This document shows, in pieces, positions 24,970 through 34,359 of a DNA stretch of 64,000 nt. The position numbers and the translations under genes were made by a program. Below the pieces are notes generated by a model. The model saw only the letters and a list, made by a program, of their open reading frames with translations. It had not been told where the DNA came from and did no database searches. Source of the DNA: Flagellimonas sp. S3867. Its GTDB lineage: Bacteria; Bacteroidota; Bacteroidia; Flavobacteriales; Flavobacteriaceae. How positions within the stretch are numbered: position 1 is the stretch's first letter; every line of letters starts with the position of its first letter. The stretch spans positions 62,001 to 126,000 of the forward strand of contig NZ_JACVMN010000002.1 in assembly GCF_014698935.1 (NCBI RefSeq). Reading direction: 5' to 3'.

Positions 24970-27216
24970 ATGAAACAACACGTTATAATTCTAGCTTCCG
25001 CAGTATTGTTTTCCTACAGCTTTTGCCAAGCACAAGAAGCACTAAATATAAAAAAAGCTTCAGGTAAAATAGCTGTTGATGCCATAATGGACGAAGCAGA
25101 TTGGAAAATTGCAGATGTTGCCCAAAACTTTTGGCAGTACTTCCCAAGTGATTCAGTACATGCACAAGCAGATACCGAAGTAAGATTGATCTATGACCAA
25201 AATTACCTGTATGTTCTGGCCAAAATGTACAATTTAGGTGAAAGATCATACGTAACGCCTTCTTTGCGTAGAGATTTTAGGGGAGAAGCCAATGATGTCT
25301 TCTCTATTGTATTGGATACATATGCCGACAAAAACAATGCTTTTTTGTTCGGAGTGAACCCATTTGGCGTACAACGAGAGGGTTTGATTGCCAACGGTGG
25401 TAGTTTGGCCAGCCCCAGTACTTTTTCGACTGGATGGGACAATGTCTGGTATTCCGAAGCAAAAATTTATGATGGTTTTTGGATGGTGGAAATGGCCATT
25501 CCCTTAAAGACGCTCCGATACAAAAAGGGATCCCCCGCTTGGAACATTAATTTCTATCGTTTTGATAGCGAATATGCCGAACAATCTACCTGGACCCGCA
25601 TTCCAAGAAATCAGTTTATCATCAACCTTGCATTTACCAAGGAACTAATCTGGGACCAACCTCTAAATCAAAGCAAAAAGAACATTTCATTGATTCCATA
25701 CGGGATTTATCGCAATTCCAAGGACTTTGAACAAGACACACCAACATCTAATGAATTTGATTTTGGCTTGGACACCAAAATCGGGCTTGGTCCTGCTATG
25801 ACCTTGGATTTGACCGTAAATCCTGATTTTTCGCAGGTGGAAGTGGATCAACAGGTAACAAATTTAGACAGGTTTGAAATATTCTTTCCTGAAAGACGGC
25901 AGTTCTTTCTTGAAAATGCAGATCTATTTGCCAATTTTGGGATAGATGGAACGCGTCCTTTCTTCTCTAGGCGTATAGGGGTAAGCGTGGATACTTCCAC
26001 AGGGCAAAATCTTCAAAACAGAATTTATGGTGGTTTTAGACTTAACGGGAAATTGAATAAAAATCTGAGAATTGGGCTATTGGATACACAATTGGAAGAA
26101 AATAAGACCATTCAACTGCCTTCTACCAATTATTTTGTGGCCGCAATGCAGCAGCGTTTTTTGTCTCGTTCCAATGTGGGTGTATTTTTCATTAATAAGC
26201 AGGCCTTTACAGATTCTGTTGGGGGAGATTTTGATCTTTCCCCCTCACAATATAACAGGGCATTGGGTCTGGATGTTAATTTGGCATCCAACGACAACAC
26301 ATGGAACTCCAAATTCTTTTACCATCAATCTTTTGACCCAAACAACAGCACATCGGAATTTGCAACCGGAGGATTCATCAATTATAATTCTTATCGATGG
26401 GAAAGTAATTTTACCTTACAAAGTATTGGTTCTGGGTACAATCCTGAAGTCGGATTTGTTAGAAGAAGAAACATTTTTCAGGCCAATCCAGAAGTATGGC
26501 TCAACATATACCCCAAAAAAGGATCTATTCAACGCCATGGCCCAGGAATCTCGGCAGATTGGGTGGGAAACAATCGGAATTTTAATGATCTAGACTGGAA
26601 CTATGGTTTTAATTATAGGACGAATTTTAAAAACACCGCCATTTTAAACTTTTCAGCACTTAGGCAGTACACTTATCTTCTTAATCCGTTTGATCCAAGT
26701 GGATTGAACACCCTGCCCTTGGCAGCAAATTCTGAGTATGCATTCTCATATTTAACAGCTGATTTTCGGTCAGATGCCCGTAAAAAACTTTCTTATAACC
26801 TATCAACTCGATTGGGCGAATACTTTAATGGGAACCTTTACAATATTGGCGGCACCTTCACGTATCGATATCAACCCTTGGGATTCGCTTCGTTGAATTT
26901 TATGTATAATCGTATTCGTCTTCCCGATGGGTTCAATGATTCGGATTTACTCTTGATAGGAACCCGATTTGATTTTACGTTTACCAAAAATTTCTTTTTA
27001 ACCACTTTTGTACAATTGAACAGTCAAATAGAAAATCTGAACATAAACACCCGACTTCAATGGCGTTTTAAACCAGTTTCAGACCTCTTTTTGGTGTATA
27101 CCGACAATTATTTTGCCGAAAGCCTTTCTCCCAGAGGTGGTTTGTTATTTCCCGATATTAGGATTCCCAGGCAACGGGCCATTGTTCTTAAACTTAATTA
27201 TTGGTTAAATCTTTAA
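24970..27216 (+). CDS. DUF5916 protein: CBM9-like domain plus outer-membrane barrel
   Basis: This 748-residue protein has a signal peptide (ends near QAQEAL). Residues about 30-230 are a CBM9-like beta sandwich (GKIAVDAIMDEADWKIADVA, FSIVLDTYADKNNAFLFGVN and WMVEMAIPLKTLRY). The rest is the DUF5916 region, with alternating short strands typical of an outer-membrane barrel and FFPERRQFFLENADLFANFG, a strong family motif. It ends in LNYWLNL. Proteins of this family are common in Bacteroidota and often stand beside peptidases or degradative genes. The role is not established. It is divergent from the AraC gene. Confidence 0.9.
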   Translation: MKQHVIILASAVLFSYSFCQAQEALNIKKASGKIAVDAIMDEADWKIADVAQNFWQYFPSDSVHAQADTEVRLIYDQNYLYVLAKMYNLGERSYVTPSLRRDFRGEANDVFSIVLDTYADKNNAFLFGVNPFGVQREGLIANGGSLASPSTFSTGWDNVWYSEAKIYDGFWMVEMAIPLKTLRYKKGSPAWNINFYRFDSEYAEQSTWTRIPRNQFIINLAFTKELIWDQPLNQSKKNISLIPYGIYRNSKDFEQDTPTSNEFDFGLDTKIGLGPAMTLDLTVNPDFSQVEVDQQVTNLDRFEIFFPERRQFFLENADLFANFGIDGTRPFFSRRIGVSVDTSTGQNLQNRIYGGFRLNGKLNKNLRIGLLDTQLEENKTIQLPSTNYFVAAMQQRFLSRSNVGVFFINKQAFTDSVGGDFDLSPSQYNRALGLDVNLASNDNTWNSKFFYHQSFDPNNSTSEFATGGFINYNSYRWESNFTLQSIGSGYNPEVGFVRRRNIFQANPEVWLNIYPKKGSIQRHGPGISADWVGNNRNFNDLDWNYGFNYRTNFKNTAILNFSALRQYTYLLNPFDPSGLNTLPLAANSEYAFSYLTADFRSDARKKLSYNLSTRLGEYFNGNLYNIGGTFTYRYQPLGFASLNFMYNRIRLPDGFNDSDLLLIGTRFDFTFTKNFFLTTFVQLNSQIENLNINTRLQWRFKPVSDLFLVYTDNYFAESLSPRGGLLFPDIRIPRQRAIVLKLNYWLNL

Positions 27217-27247
27217 TTGAATAATAGTTTAGCAGTAATGGAGAAGC

Positions 27248-27430
27248 TTATTGCCCCAATTCGTTTGCTTCAAAATGAAACAATTCATTATTTTCAAAAG
27301 CAGTGGTTACCTCGATTGGATTGCAGCATACTTCGCAATCCTCAACATAAGTCTGTTTTGCAATTGAGTTGTCCAAAAGAAATGAAATTTCTTCCCAACA
27401 AAATGGGCATTGAAAAAAGTGCTCGTACAT
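27248..27430 (-). CDS. CPXCG-motif cysteine-rich small protein
   Basis: This is a 60-residue protein of the CPXCG family, with HFFQCPFCWEEISFLLD at residues 4-20 and VEDCEVCCNPIEV near 29-41. The four main cysteines (CPFC and CEVC) would bind zinc in a ribbon. It starts 3 bases after the stop of the TolC-like gene and is the last gene of the RND operon by position. It is cytoplasmic by composition. The function of the family is unknown. It is too short for many gene finders but clearly real. Confidence 0.88.
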   Translation of the reverse strand: MYEHFFQCPFCWEEISFLLDNSIAKQTYVEDCEVCCNPIEVTTAFENNELFHFEANELGQ

Positions 27431-27433
27431 GGG

Positions 27434-28759
27434 TTAAAACTCCACGTTCAACAATTGACCGCTAACTTGCAACATTTGCAGCTCAGCCAATTTAGCACTG
27501 TATTTTGCTTGACTTCTGGCCAGCTCGGCATTAAGTAAATTTAATTGCGCCTGTCTAAATTCTATGGAAGTTGCCTGTCCCAATTTATATCGTTCATCCG
27601 TACGGCTAAAATTGTCTTGGTTGGTCTGGAGGTTTTTTTCCTGCACCTCAAAAACATAAAGGGCGTTGGTATAACTATCCCACGCATTTCTAATGTCGCG
27701 TTCCACCTCCAATACAATCTGCTTTTTGAGCAATTCTTGATTTTCGTAGCCAATTTTAACGTTCTTTATTCCGGTAACACCTCGTCCACCATCAAAAAGG
27801 TTCCATGATAGGTTTACTGCTCCTGTTAATCCTGTTGATGTATTTTGAATTAGAAAAGCCAAAGGACTATTGTTGCTAGATTCGTTCCAACCGTATGTCC
27901 CGGTCAAACCAATAGTGGGTAAAAAAACACTTTTGGCCGCTTTTACATTGTAACTCAAAATGTTCATGTCCTTTTCTACAATTTGCAATCTGATATTATT
28001 CGATTTTGCTTCCTTGTGCATATTTTCCATTTCCAACCCAGGAACAAAACTGACTGTTGTATCGGCTACAAATTGTGCTTCTAGTTCTTGGTTGAGTACG
28101 AGATTTAAATCCCGCATGGTATTTCGCAATTGCTGTCTGGAATTTAATAGGTTTATGCTATCTGTATTAATGTCCACTTCAGCATTCAATACGTCAAGCC
28201 CTGTGTTTTGTCCGTATTCAAATTGATACCGAGCCCTTGTTAGCCTATCCTTGGAAATATCCAATGCCTGTTCAAGGTTTTTTGTGTTTTCGGTAAGACG
28301 AGCCGCTTCATAGTACACCGTAAACAATTGTAAAATGGTATTTTCAATGGTCTGCCTTACCTCTAATTCGGATTGCTGGGAACGTTCTTGGAAACTTTTA
28401 TAGCTGTAATACCGGTTCAACCCATCAAAAAGGGTGTAGTTGACATTTACTGAAGCATTGTACCGCCTTGTTTCCGCTCCATCCGCCGTACGTGAATCGC
28501 CACTTGCTAGTTGACCTTCGGTATTTTGACGGTCGATACTTCCTCCGGCATTGGCCGTAACTGTTGGCAAGTAACCAGAATTTAAAATACTGGCGTTGTT
28601 TTCATCAATTTTTCGGGTGTTTTTGGCCACTTGAATACCCAAGTTGTATTCCAAGGCCATGGCCACCGCTTCTTCTTTGGATAACATTTTATCCTGGGCT
28701 TGTGCAGCAATGGGAATCAGGAATAAACAAAGGGGTAGGAAATATAAAATTCTTCTCAT
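27434..28759 (-). CDS. TolC-family outer-membrane efflux channel
   Basis: This 441-residue protein has a signal peptide ending in IAAQAQ. It has two repeated OEP domains of long amphipathic helices (for example LEVRQTIENTILQLFTVYYE and VLEVERDIRNAWDSYTNALY) and the strand pair characteristic of TolC. Each repeat includes the NxxLFDGG motif (NYTLFDGLNR, SWNLFDGGRG). It forms the outer-membrane exit of the tripartite RND pump. Its start overlaps the pump gene stop by 4 bases, so translation is coupled. Confidence 0.95.
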   Translation of the reverse strand: MRRILYFLPLCLFLIPIAAQAQDKMLSKEEAVAMALEYNLGIQVAKNTRKIDENNASILNSGYLPTVTANAGGSIDRQNTEGQLASGDSRTADGAETRRYNASVNVNYTLFDGLNRYYSYKSFQERSQQSELEVRQTIENTILQLFTVYYEAARLTENTKNLEQALDISKDRLTRARYQFEYGQNTGLDVLNAEVDINTDSINLLNSRQQLRNTMRDLNLVLNQELEAQFVADTTVSFVPGLEMENMHKEAKSNNIRLQIVEKDMNILSYNVKAAKSVFLPTIGLTGTYGWNESSNNSPLAFLIQNTSTGLTGAVNLSWNLFDGGRGVTGIKNVKIGYENQELLKKQIVLEVERDIRNAWDSYTNALYVFEVQEKNLQTNQDNFSRTDERYKLGQATSIEFRQAQLNLLNAELARSQAKYSAKLAELQMLQVSGQLLNVEF

Positions 28760-31700
28760 TCTGTTGCTTCTTCTAAAACTTTTGAAGATTCATCCGTTAG
28801 TTCTGGATTATTGGTGCTTCCATTGAGTTGATGTGCACCTTCCTCCAGCATATATTGTTCTTCGTTTTGCTCTTTTATAGCTCGTTCCACTTCTTCTCTA
28901 GTTGTTTTTTCACCAGTCCAAGCTCTTTTTGCCAATACTTTGACATTATTTCCGAAAGAAAGAAACAAAGGCAGCATCAACAGCGTAAGCACGGTAGCAA
29001 ACCCAATTCCGTACGCTATGGAAATGGCCATGGGCTTTAAAAATTGCGCTTGTCTACTCTTTTCCAAAAGCAATGGCGCCAAACCAGCAATTGTTGTAAT
29101 CGAAGTCAAAAATATAGCTCTAAAACGGGAGCGTCCGGCCTCATACAATGCCTCATTAAAATCAAGACCATTCCTAAGGTTGATGTTGAACTTGCCAATA
29201 AGCACCAAGCCATCATTCACCATAATTCCGATAAGGGCGATAATGCCCAACATAGACAAAATATTAATAGGAAAACCATGGAACCAATGTCCCCATGCCA
29301 CTGCCGTAAGGCTAAAGGGCACCAACAATATCAATAGTAATGGTTGACTGAAACTGCGGAAGGTAAAGGCTATGGTCACATAAATCAAGAACAAAACCGA
29401 AAGACCAACAAAGGTCAACGAATCCAAAAGTTTGTTCGCTTCTCTATTTTGACCTTCAAAAGATGGGGTTATTGATGGGTATTTTGATTGAATATCGGGC
29501 ATCACCTCATCCTTGATCCATGCCATGGCATCTGTGCCGCTCGTGGTGTTGGGATCGGTTAGATCGGATGATACTTGAATCTCGCGTTGACTATCTAAAT
29601 GATTTACAGCCACATCGCCGCGTTCAATGGTATAACTGGCAATCTCTTTCAGCGGAATACGTTCACCGCTAGGAGCCAAAATTCGCATTTCGTCCAAATC
29701 TGCGATGGAAGATCTATTTTCACGGTCATAGCGCACCCAAACACGAATTTCATCTTGTCCTCTTTGGAATCGTTGTGCTTGTGCACCAAAAAACCCGGCC
29801 CTTACCTGATTCATTACAGTTCTAAGGTCAAGACCTAATAGGTATGCATTTTCTTTTAACTCTAATCGAATTTCTTTGATTCCCGCAGGATCATTGTCCG
29901 CAACATCCTTTAACAAGGCATTGTTCAGCAATGCGGTTTTCAGCTCCGCTTTGGCCGCTTTAAGCTCGGCAATATTATTGCCCAATAGTGAAACTGAAAC
30001 TGGATCGCCACCAAAGTTTCCTCCTGATCCATAAATCAAGCTTTCAACGCCGATTACAGGACCTACCAGTTCGCGCAATCGCCCGGTAACCAAATCAGCC
30101 CTAACCTCATCTGGGCGTTCTTCTCCGGGCAATAAATTAATCACCAAGGTTGCGGCGGATGACCCGGGACCTACATTTTTGAGCATGTTTTCAAAAAGGA
30201 CCTTGTTTGTTCCCCCCAAGTATTCTTCCGTAAGTTCTTGATTGACTATTTGGGCCTTATCTTGAATCATACTAATGATGGAATCCGTAACTTTTTCATT
30301 GGTGCCATTGGGCATTTGCAATTCCACTGCAATTCGATCACTTGCAATTCTTGGAAAAAAGGAAGTTCGTATGATACCTCCACCAATAGATCCGAATGTC
30401 AACGCCAAGGCCATAAAAAATAATGCGAAGGTCAAAAGTTTATATTCTAGCGCGAATCTAAGTGTGGGGCTGTAAATTTTATCGCGCATCCAGGCCATGG
30501 ATTGATCTCCCATCTTATTGATGACCCTAAGTTTTGCAAACGCCTGTCCGATACTCGATTTTGGACCTTCTTTTTGGGGTTGCAAAGCTTTGGAATGCGC
30601 CAAATGCGCTGGTAAAATTATAAGGGCCTCAACTAGAGATACCAACAAGGTCAACATCACAATTACGGATACTTCTCCGAAAAAATCGCCGATTCGTCCA
30701 TCCAAAAACAGGAAAATTGAAAATGCCAGTATGGTTGTTATTATAGCTGAAAGAATAGGCGGAATCACCTCCATTGTTCCATCTATAGCTGCCTGTACCG
30801 GTGTTTTTCCTTTTTCGTAATGCTGATAGATGTTTTCAGCTATAACAATTCCGTCGTCGACTAGGATCCCAATTACAATAATCATCCCAAACAACGATAA
30901 TACATTGATTGTCACACCTAACATGGGCGCAAAAATGAACATCCCCAAAAATGCAATGGGCAACCCAAATGCTACCCAAAATGCCAATCTGGTATTCAAG
31001 AACAGGGAGAGGAAAATGAGCACCAATATCATCCCTACAATGGCATTTTCAGTAAGTAAATCGGTACGCTGGGTAAGGGTTTTTGACAGATCACGAACCA
31101 CATCCAAATGGACATTGGTGTATTTCTGATTAAACTCTTCCATATACTCCTTAACCTTTTCAGCTGAACCTATAAGATCTTCGGTATTGGTGCTGGTTAC
31201 GGTAACATTTACCGATAAACCCCCATTATAATAGGATGCATTCGGTGTTTCTGAAAACCGGTCACGGATCGTGGCCACATCTTTTAACCGAATTGTTCTT
31301 CCACTGGCATCGGCACGAACAATAACATTGGACAATTCGTCTCCGTAATAGGCACGATTGTTTGCTCGAATCAAATACTCTTCGGAATTGGTTTTAATGT
31401 TTCCCCCAGTGACCAGAATATTGACATTGGAAACGGCTTGGGCTACTTCATTAAAGGAAATATTATAGGCCAAAAGGCTGTTCTCGTCCACAGCAATCTC
31501 AATTTCTTCTGCCGGATAACCAGAAATATCTATTTGTGAAATGCCATCAATGGCCCTGAGGTCATTTTCAATTTGTCGCCCAATTTGTTTTAAGGTTGCC
31601 AAGGGAATGTTTTCGCCACTGACCGCAAAACTGATGGTCGGGCGAACAGGTTCTAATTTTGAAACTACCAAAGGTTCCATACCTGTTGGGAAAGTTGGAA

Positions 31701-32046
31701 CACGATCCACTGCATTTTTGACCTCCAACAACATAAAATCGATATCTCTTCCCTTTTCAATCTCAACATTGATCGATCCACTGTTTTCCCTTGAAGTAGA
31801 AGTAACCCGTTCTACACCCTGTAAACCTTTGAGATTATCTTCGATTTTTAGTACAATGCCTTCTTCAACTTCTTGGGGTGAAGCTCCAGGATAGGTAATA
31901 TTGATCAATACATTTCTTGATTCCACTAATGGAAAAAAGGAAGATTTTAAAGAAAAGGCCCCAACCAATCCAAAGATGAAAAATGCGATAATGATCACAT
32001 TAACGGCAACATGGTATTTGATAAAATATGAGATGAGCTTCTTCAC
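28756..32046 (-). CDS. RND efflux pump, inner-membrane permease
   Basis: This 1096-residue permease is of the AcrB/HAE superfamily, with twelve transmembrane helices in two halves and large periplasmic loops. Signatures include TYPGASPQEVEEGI near residue 50, GMIIVIGILVDDGIVIAENI (the TM4 aspartate pair for proton coupling), and the second-half GIIALIGIMVNDGLVLIGKF. The C-terminal tail of about 60 residues is acidic and extended (EEVERAIKEQNEEQYMLEEG), longer than in AcrB. It overlaps the adaptor gene upstream and the TolC-like gene downstream by 4 bases each. The substrate cannot be read from the sequence; the family exports drugs, detergents or lipids. Confidence 0.95.
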   Translation of the reverse strand: MKKLISYFIKYHVAVNVIIIAFFIFGLVGAFSLKSSFFPLVESRNVLINITYPGASPQEVEEGIVLKIEDNLKGLQGVERVTSTSRENSGSINVEIEKGRDIDFMLLEVKNAVDRVPTFPTGMEPLVVSKLEPVRPTISFAVSGENIPLATLKQIGRQIENDLRAIDGISQIDISGYPAEEIEIAVDENSLLAYNISFNEVAQAVSNVNILVTGGNIKTNSEEYLIRANNRAYYGDELSNVIVRADASGRTIRLKDVATIRDRFSETPNASYYNGGLSVNVTVTSTNTEDLIGSAEKVKEYMEEFNQKYTNVHLDVVRDLSKTLTQRTDLLTENAIVGMILVLIFLSLFLNTRLAFWVAFGLPIAFLGMFIFAPMLGVTINVLSLFGMIIVIGILVDDGIVIAENIYQHYEKGKTPVQAAIDGTMEVIPPILSAIITTILAFSIFLFLDGRIGDFFGEVSVIVMLTLLVSLVEALIILPAHLAHSKALQPQKEGPKSSIGQAFAKLRVINKMGDQSMAWMRDKIYSPTLRFALEYKLLTFALFFMALALTFGSIGGGIIRTSFFPRIASDRIAVELQMPNGTNEKVTDSIISMIQDKAQIVNQELTEEYLGGTNKVLFENMLKNVGPGSSAATLVINLLPGEERPDEVRADLVTGRLRELVGPVIGVESLIYGSGGNFGGDPVSVSLLGNNIAELKAAKAELKTALLNNALLKDVADNDPAGIKEIRLELKENAYLLGLDLRTVMNQVRAGFFGAQAQRFQRGQDEIRVWVRYDRENRSSIADLDEMRILAPSGERIPLKEIASYTIERGDVAVNHLDSQREIQVSSDLTDPNTTSGTDAMAWIKDEVMPDIQSKYPSITPSFEGQNREANKLLDSLTFVGLSVLFLIYVTIAFTFRSFSQPLLLILLVPFSLTAVAWGHWFHGFPINILSMLGIIALIGIMVNDGLVLIGKFNINLRNGLDFNEALYEAGRSRFRAIFLTSITTIAGLAPLLLEKSRQAQFLKPMAISIAYGIGFATVLTLLMLPLFLSFGNNVKVLAKRAWTGEKTTREEVERAIKEQNEEQYMLEEGAHQLNGSTNNPELTDESSKVLEEATE

Positions 32047-33179
32047 GACTTGGCTCTTTTGGGTGTTGTGCCGTCAAAAACCTTGACCAGCATTCCTTCG
32101 TAAGCACCCGTCATTATTCTGGTGACAATTACCTCGTTATCCGGAACATCCTTTAAGACCACTTTTTTGTCGGTAAAGTATATGGGTTTTACATCAATAA
32201 GGTCAAGAATAGAATCCCTAACCACAAAAATCTGGTTGTTTTCCAACAGCAGGGAACGATCAATTTCTATGGCATTGGGTTCTTCCCGGGCCTCCAAATT
32301 GGCTTCCAAATACTGCCCTTCTTTTAAGCTATGGTCACTTACTTCGATAAAAACGGTGATCGTCTGCGAACTTTGGTCAACCCTTCCATTGACGCGGGCA
32401 ACTTTACCGATATAGTTTTGGCTTTTGCCCAAATTGGCTAGTTCTACCTGTTTTCCAACTTTTAAAAAGTCACCGAAAGTCTTGCTCACTGAAACTTCCA
32501 ACTCGTAGACACCTGTATTGATATATTCTCCCAATTTTTGACCGGACCGTATCAAAGTTCCTTCTGTAACCAGCGCATCCGTCAAAACCCCATTGAACGG
32601 AGCTGTTATGGTGTATTTTGATAGGCGCTGCTCTAAGTTTTTTACGTTGTAGTAACTACTGATGATCCCTCTTCCCGAAATAAAGAATTTTTCTTTTTCG
32701 GTGTCCATTTCCGGTAGACCCGGGGTTGTTTTGTTAAGGTCAAAACTATTTAAATAAGCCTGCCATTTCGGATAGACCTTCTGATAATCCAAACGTAAGT
32801 CGGGCATTATGGAGGTCAATAAATTATACAAATTGCTTTTCGCAGATTGCACACTTGCATAGTATTCATTCGCATCAATACGAATCAATGTCTGACCCAA
32901 ACTGTACTCTTGGCCTGTACGGAACAATTTGCTCCCCGACCTAAAGACACCTTGTACTTCAGAAAACAGTTCAACCCTTCTTTTTGCCTTCAAATTGCCG
33001 TTTGCAGGAATTATGATCGGAACCGTTCCATTTTTAATGGTATCGACAAAGACAGTTTTTATCACTTTTTGAGGTTTGGGCCTTCTATTTTTCTTGCTTC
33101 CTGCAATTTGCCCAGCCAAAAAAATAGACCCAAAAATAATGAGGCCGCCCACAACGACGGAAATAATCAACTTACGCAT
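32043..33179 (-). CDS. RND efflux periplasmic adaptor (membrane fusion protein)
   Basis: This 378-residue membrane-fusion protein has an N-terminal anchor or uncleaved signal (residues about 3-27). A barrel-sandwich/lipoyl half follows near 60-110 (GNLKAKRRVELFSEVQGVFR ... LIRIDANEY). It is completed near 195-225 (ITAPFNGVLTDALVTEGTLI). The beta-barrel part comes next (VGKQVELANLGKSQNYIGKV). It links the RND permease to the TolC-type channel. It is the first gene of the four-gene operon and has a palindromic promoter region directly upstream (33194-33209). Confidence 0.95.
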   Translation of the reverse strand: MRKLIISVVVGGLIIFGSIFLAGQIAGSKKNRRPKPQKVIKTVFVDTIKNGTVPIIIPANGNLKAKRRVELFSEVQGVFRSGSKLFRTGQEYSLGQTLIRIDANEYYASVQSAKSNLYNLLTSIMPDLRLDYQKVYPKWQAYLNSFDLNKTTPGLPEMDTEKEKFFISGRGIISSYYNVKNLEQRLSKYTITAPFNGVLTDALVTEGTLIRSGQKLGEYINTGVYELEVSVSKTFGDFLKVGKQVELANLGKSQNYIGKVARVNGRVDQSSQTITVFIEVSDHSLKEGQYLEANLEAREEPNAIEIDRSLLLENNQIFVVRDSILDLIDVKPIYFTDKKVVLKDVPDNEVIVTRIMTGAYEGMLVKVFDGTTPKRAKS

Positions 33180-33193
33180 GTGTTGGTGTGAAT

Positions 33194-33209
33194 TAGCTTT
33201 GCAAAGCTA
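33194..33209 (-). promoter_or_regulatory. Palindrome with -7 box upstream of the RND operon
   Basis: TAGCTTTGCAAAGCTA is a perfect 16-base palindrome 14 bases before the adaptor ATG. Each half reads TAGCTTTG, which fits the TAnnTTTG -7 element on either strand. A dimeric repressor could bind here and block the promoter. No regulator gene is adjacent. Confidence 0.5.
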
Positions 33210-33280
33210 TTAGCTGCGATAAGTCATTTAGGTTAAATATTTCATAAATTGTTTGATAGAAATGCTGTTTGAGGGCACAA

Positions 33281-33309
33281 AAAAAAAGGGGATACACGCC
33301 TGTATCCCC
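33281..33309 (-). terminator. Terminator of the leucine-rich-repeat gene
   Basis: GGGGATACA (33288-33296) and TGTATCCCC (33301-33309) form a perfect nine-pair stem with loop CGCC. The seven A before it become a U-tract on the minus strand. It also insulates the RND promoter. Confidence 0.78.
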
Positions 33310-33336
33310 AAACCAAACAAACTAAAGTATAACTAA

Positions 33337-34221
33337 CTACTCATTATCGTCATCATCTTCAAATTTTGTATCCGCCATGCGGGTACGTTGAAGCTGTATA
33401 TCGTTGAACCGTGGATTCAAGGTTTTTTCGTCCGTATCAAAGACCAAAAATTGTTTTGTATCCATTTGTTTGAGTCCGGTATAGGAATCAAATCGGTTAT
33501 TCTGTATCTGAAGTATTTTAAGGCTTGCCAGTTGACTAAATTCCACTGGAATCTCACCACCTAATTGATTATTGGCCAGCACCAATTCTTTTAATCGTCC
33601 CAATTGTCCCATTTCTTCGGGTATTGACCCCTCCAAATTGTTTTCAAAAAGTCCCAAGGCCTCCAATTTGGTCAGGTTTCCTATGGAATTAGGAATTATT
33701 CCCTTTAGGTTATTGCTTGAAAGGTTGAGTTCCCTAAGGTTTTTTAACTCTCCGAAAGTGGATGGTATGGAGCCGTTCAGAAAATTATTGAACATCGAAA
33801 ACACTTCCAGTTCTTGAAGTTGACCAATACCTAGCGGCAAAGAGCCCTTAATGCGGTTCATCTCCAATCTTAACACCTTCAAACTTTTGAGTTTTACAAT
33901 GTCCTTTGGCAGAACACCGGTAATGCTATTGAATGCCAAGTTTAAATGGGTAAGATGCCTAAGTCTCCCTATACTTTCTGGCAGTGTGCCATCCAAATTA
34001 TTCCTAAAAAGGTTTATGGCAACAACATGTCCCTCTTTTAGCGTAACGCCTTTCCATGAATTTACTGGGGCATCCAAGTTCCAAGGTGTACTCCAGTCAG
34101 CTCCATTGGTACTATTATATAGGTCCAAAAGAGCAGTCTTTTCCTTTTGTGAAACTTCAAAATTTGAAAACACCAAGGTTGGAACAAAAAGCAACAATAT
34201 ATAAATACTCGTTAATCGCAT
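33337..34221 (-). CDS. Exported leucine-rich-repeat protein, plant type
   Basis: From the ATG at 34221 the protein is 294 residues; the longer frame uses a TTG. It has a signal peptide (MRLTSIYILLLFVPTLVFS). A plant-type LRR N-terminal cap follows (LLDLYNSTNGADWSTPWNLD, WKGVTL). About seven 24-residue repeats follow, of the form LxxLxxLxLxxNxLxGxIPxxIGxL, for example LRELNLSSNNLKGIIPNSIG. The C-terminus is short and acidic (FEDDDDNE). No transmembrane anchor or T9SS C-terminal domain is evident. Such proteins bind proteins or glycans outside the cell. It is monocistronic with its own terminator. Confidence 0.88.
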   Translation of the reverse strand: MRLTSIYILLLFVPTLVFSNFEVSQKEKTALLDLYNSTNGADWSTPWNLDAPVNSWKGVTLKEGHVVAINLFRNNLDGTLPESIGRLRHLTHLNLAFNSITGVLPKDIVKLKSLKVLRLEMNRIKGSLPLGIGQLQELEVFSMFNNFLNGSIPSTFGELKNLRELNLSSNNLKGIIPNSIGNLTKLEALGLFENNLEGSIPEEMGQLGRLKELVLANNQLGGEIPVEFSQLASLKILQIQNNRFDSYTGLKQMDTKQFLVFDTDEKTLNPRFNDIQLQRTRMADTKFEDDDDNE

Positions 34222-34359
34222 AGAGGTTGATAAACTCAATTTATAAGAATTTACCTACAAATTAACGGCAGAACATGAGTTGCTACAAATTAAATAGGTG
34301 TAACAAGGAAATTATGTTGTAAACCGGCCCAATTATGTGGTAAGGGTAGTTTTTTTGGC

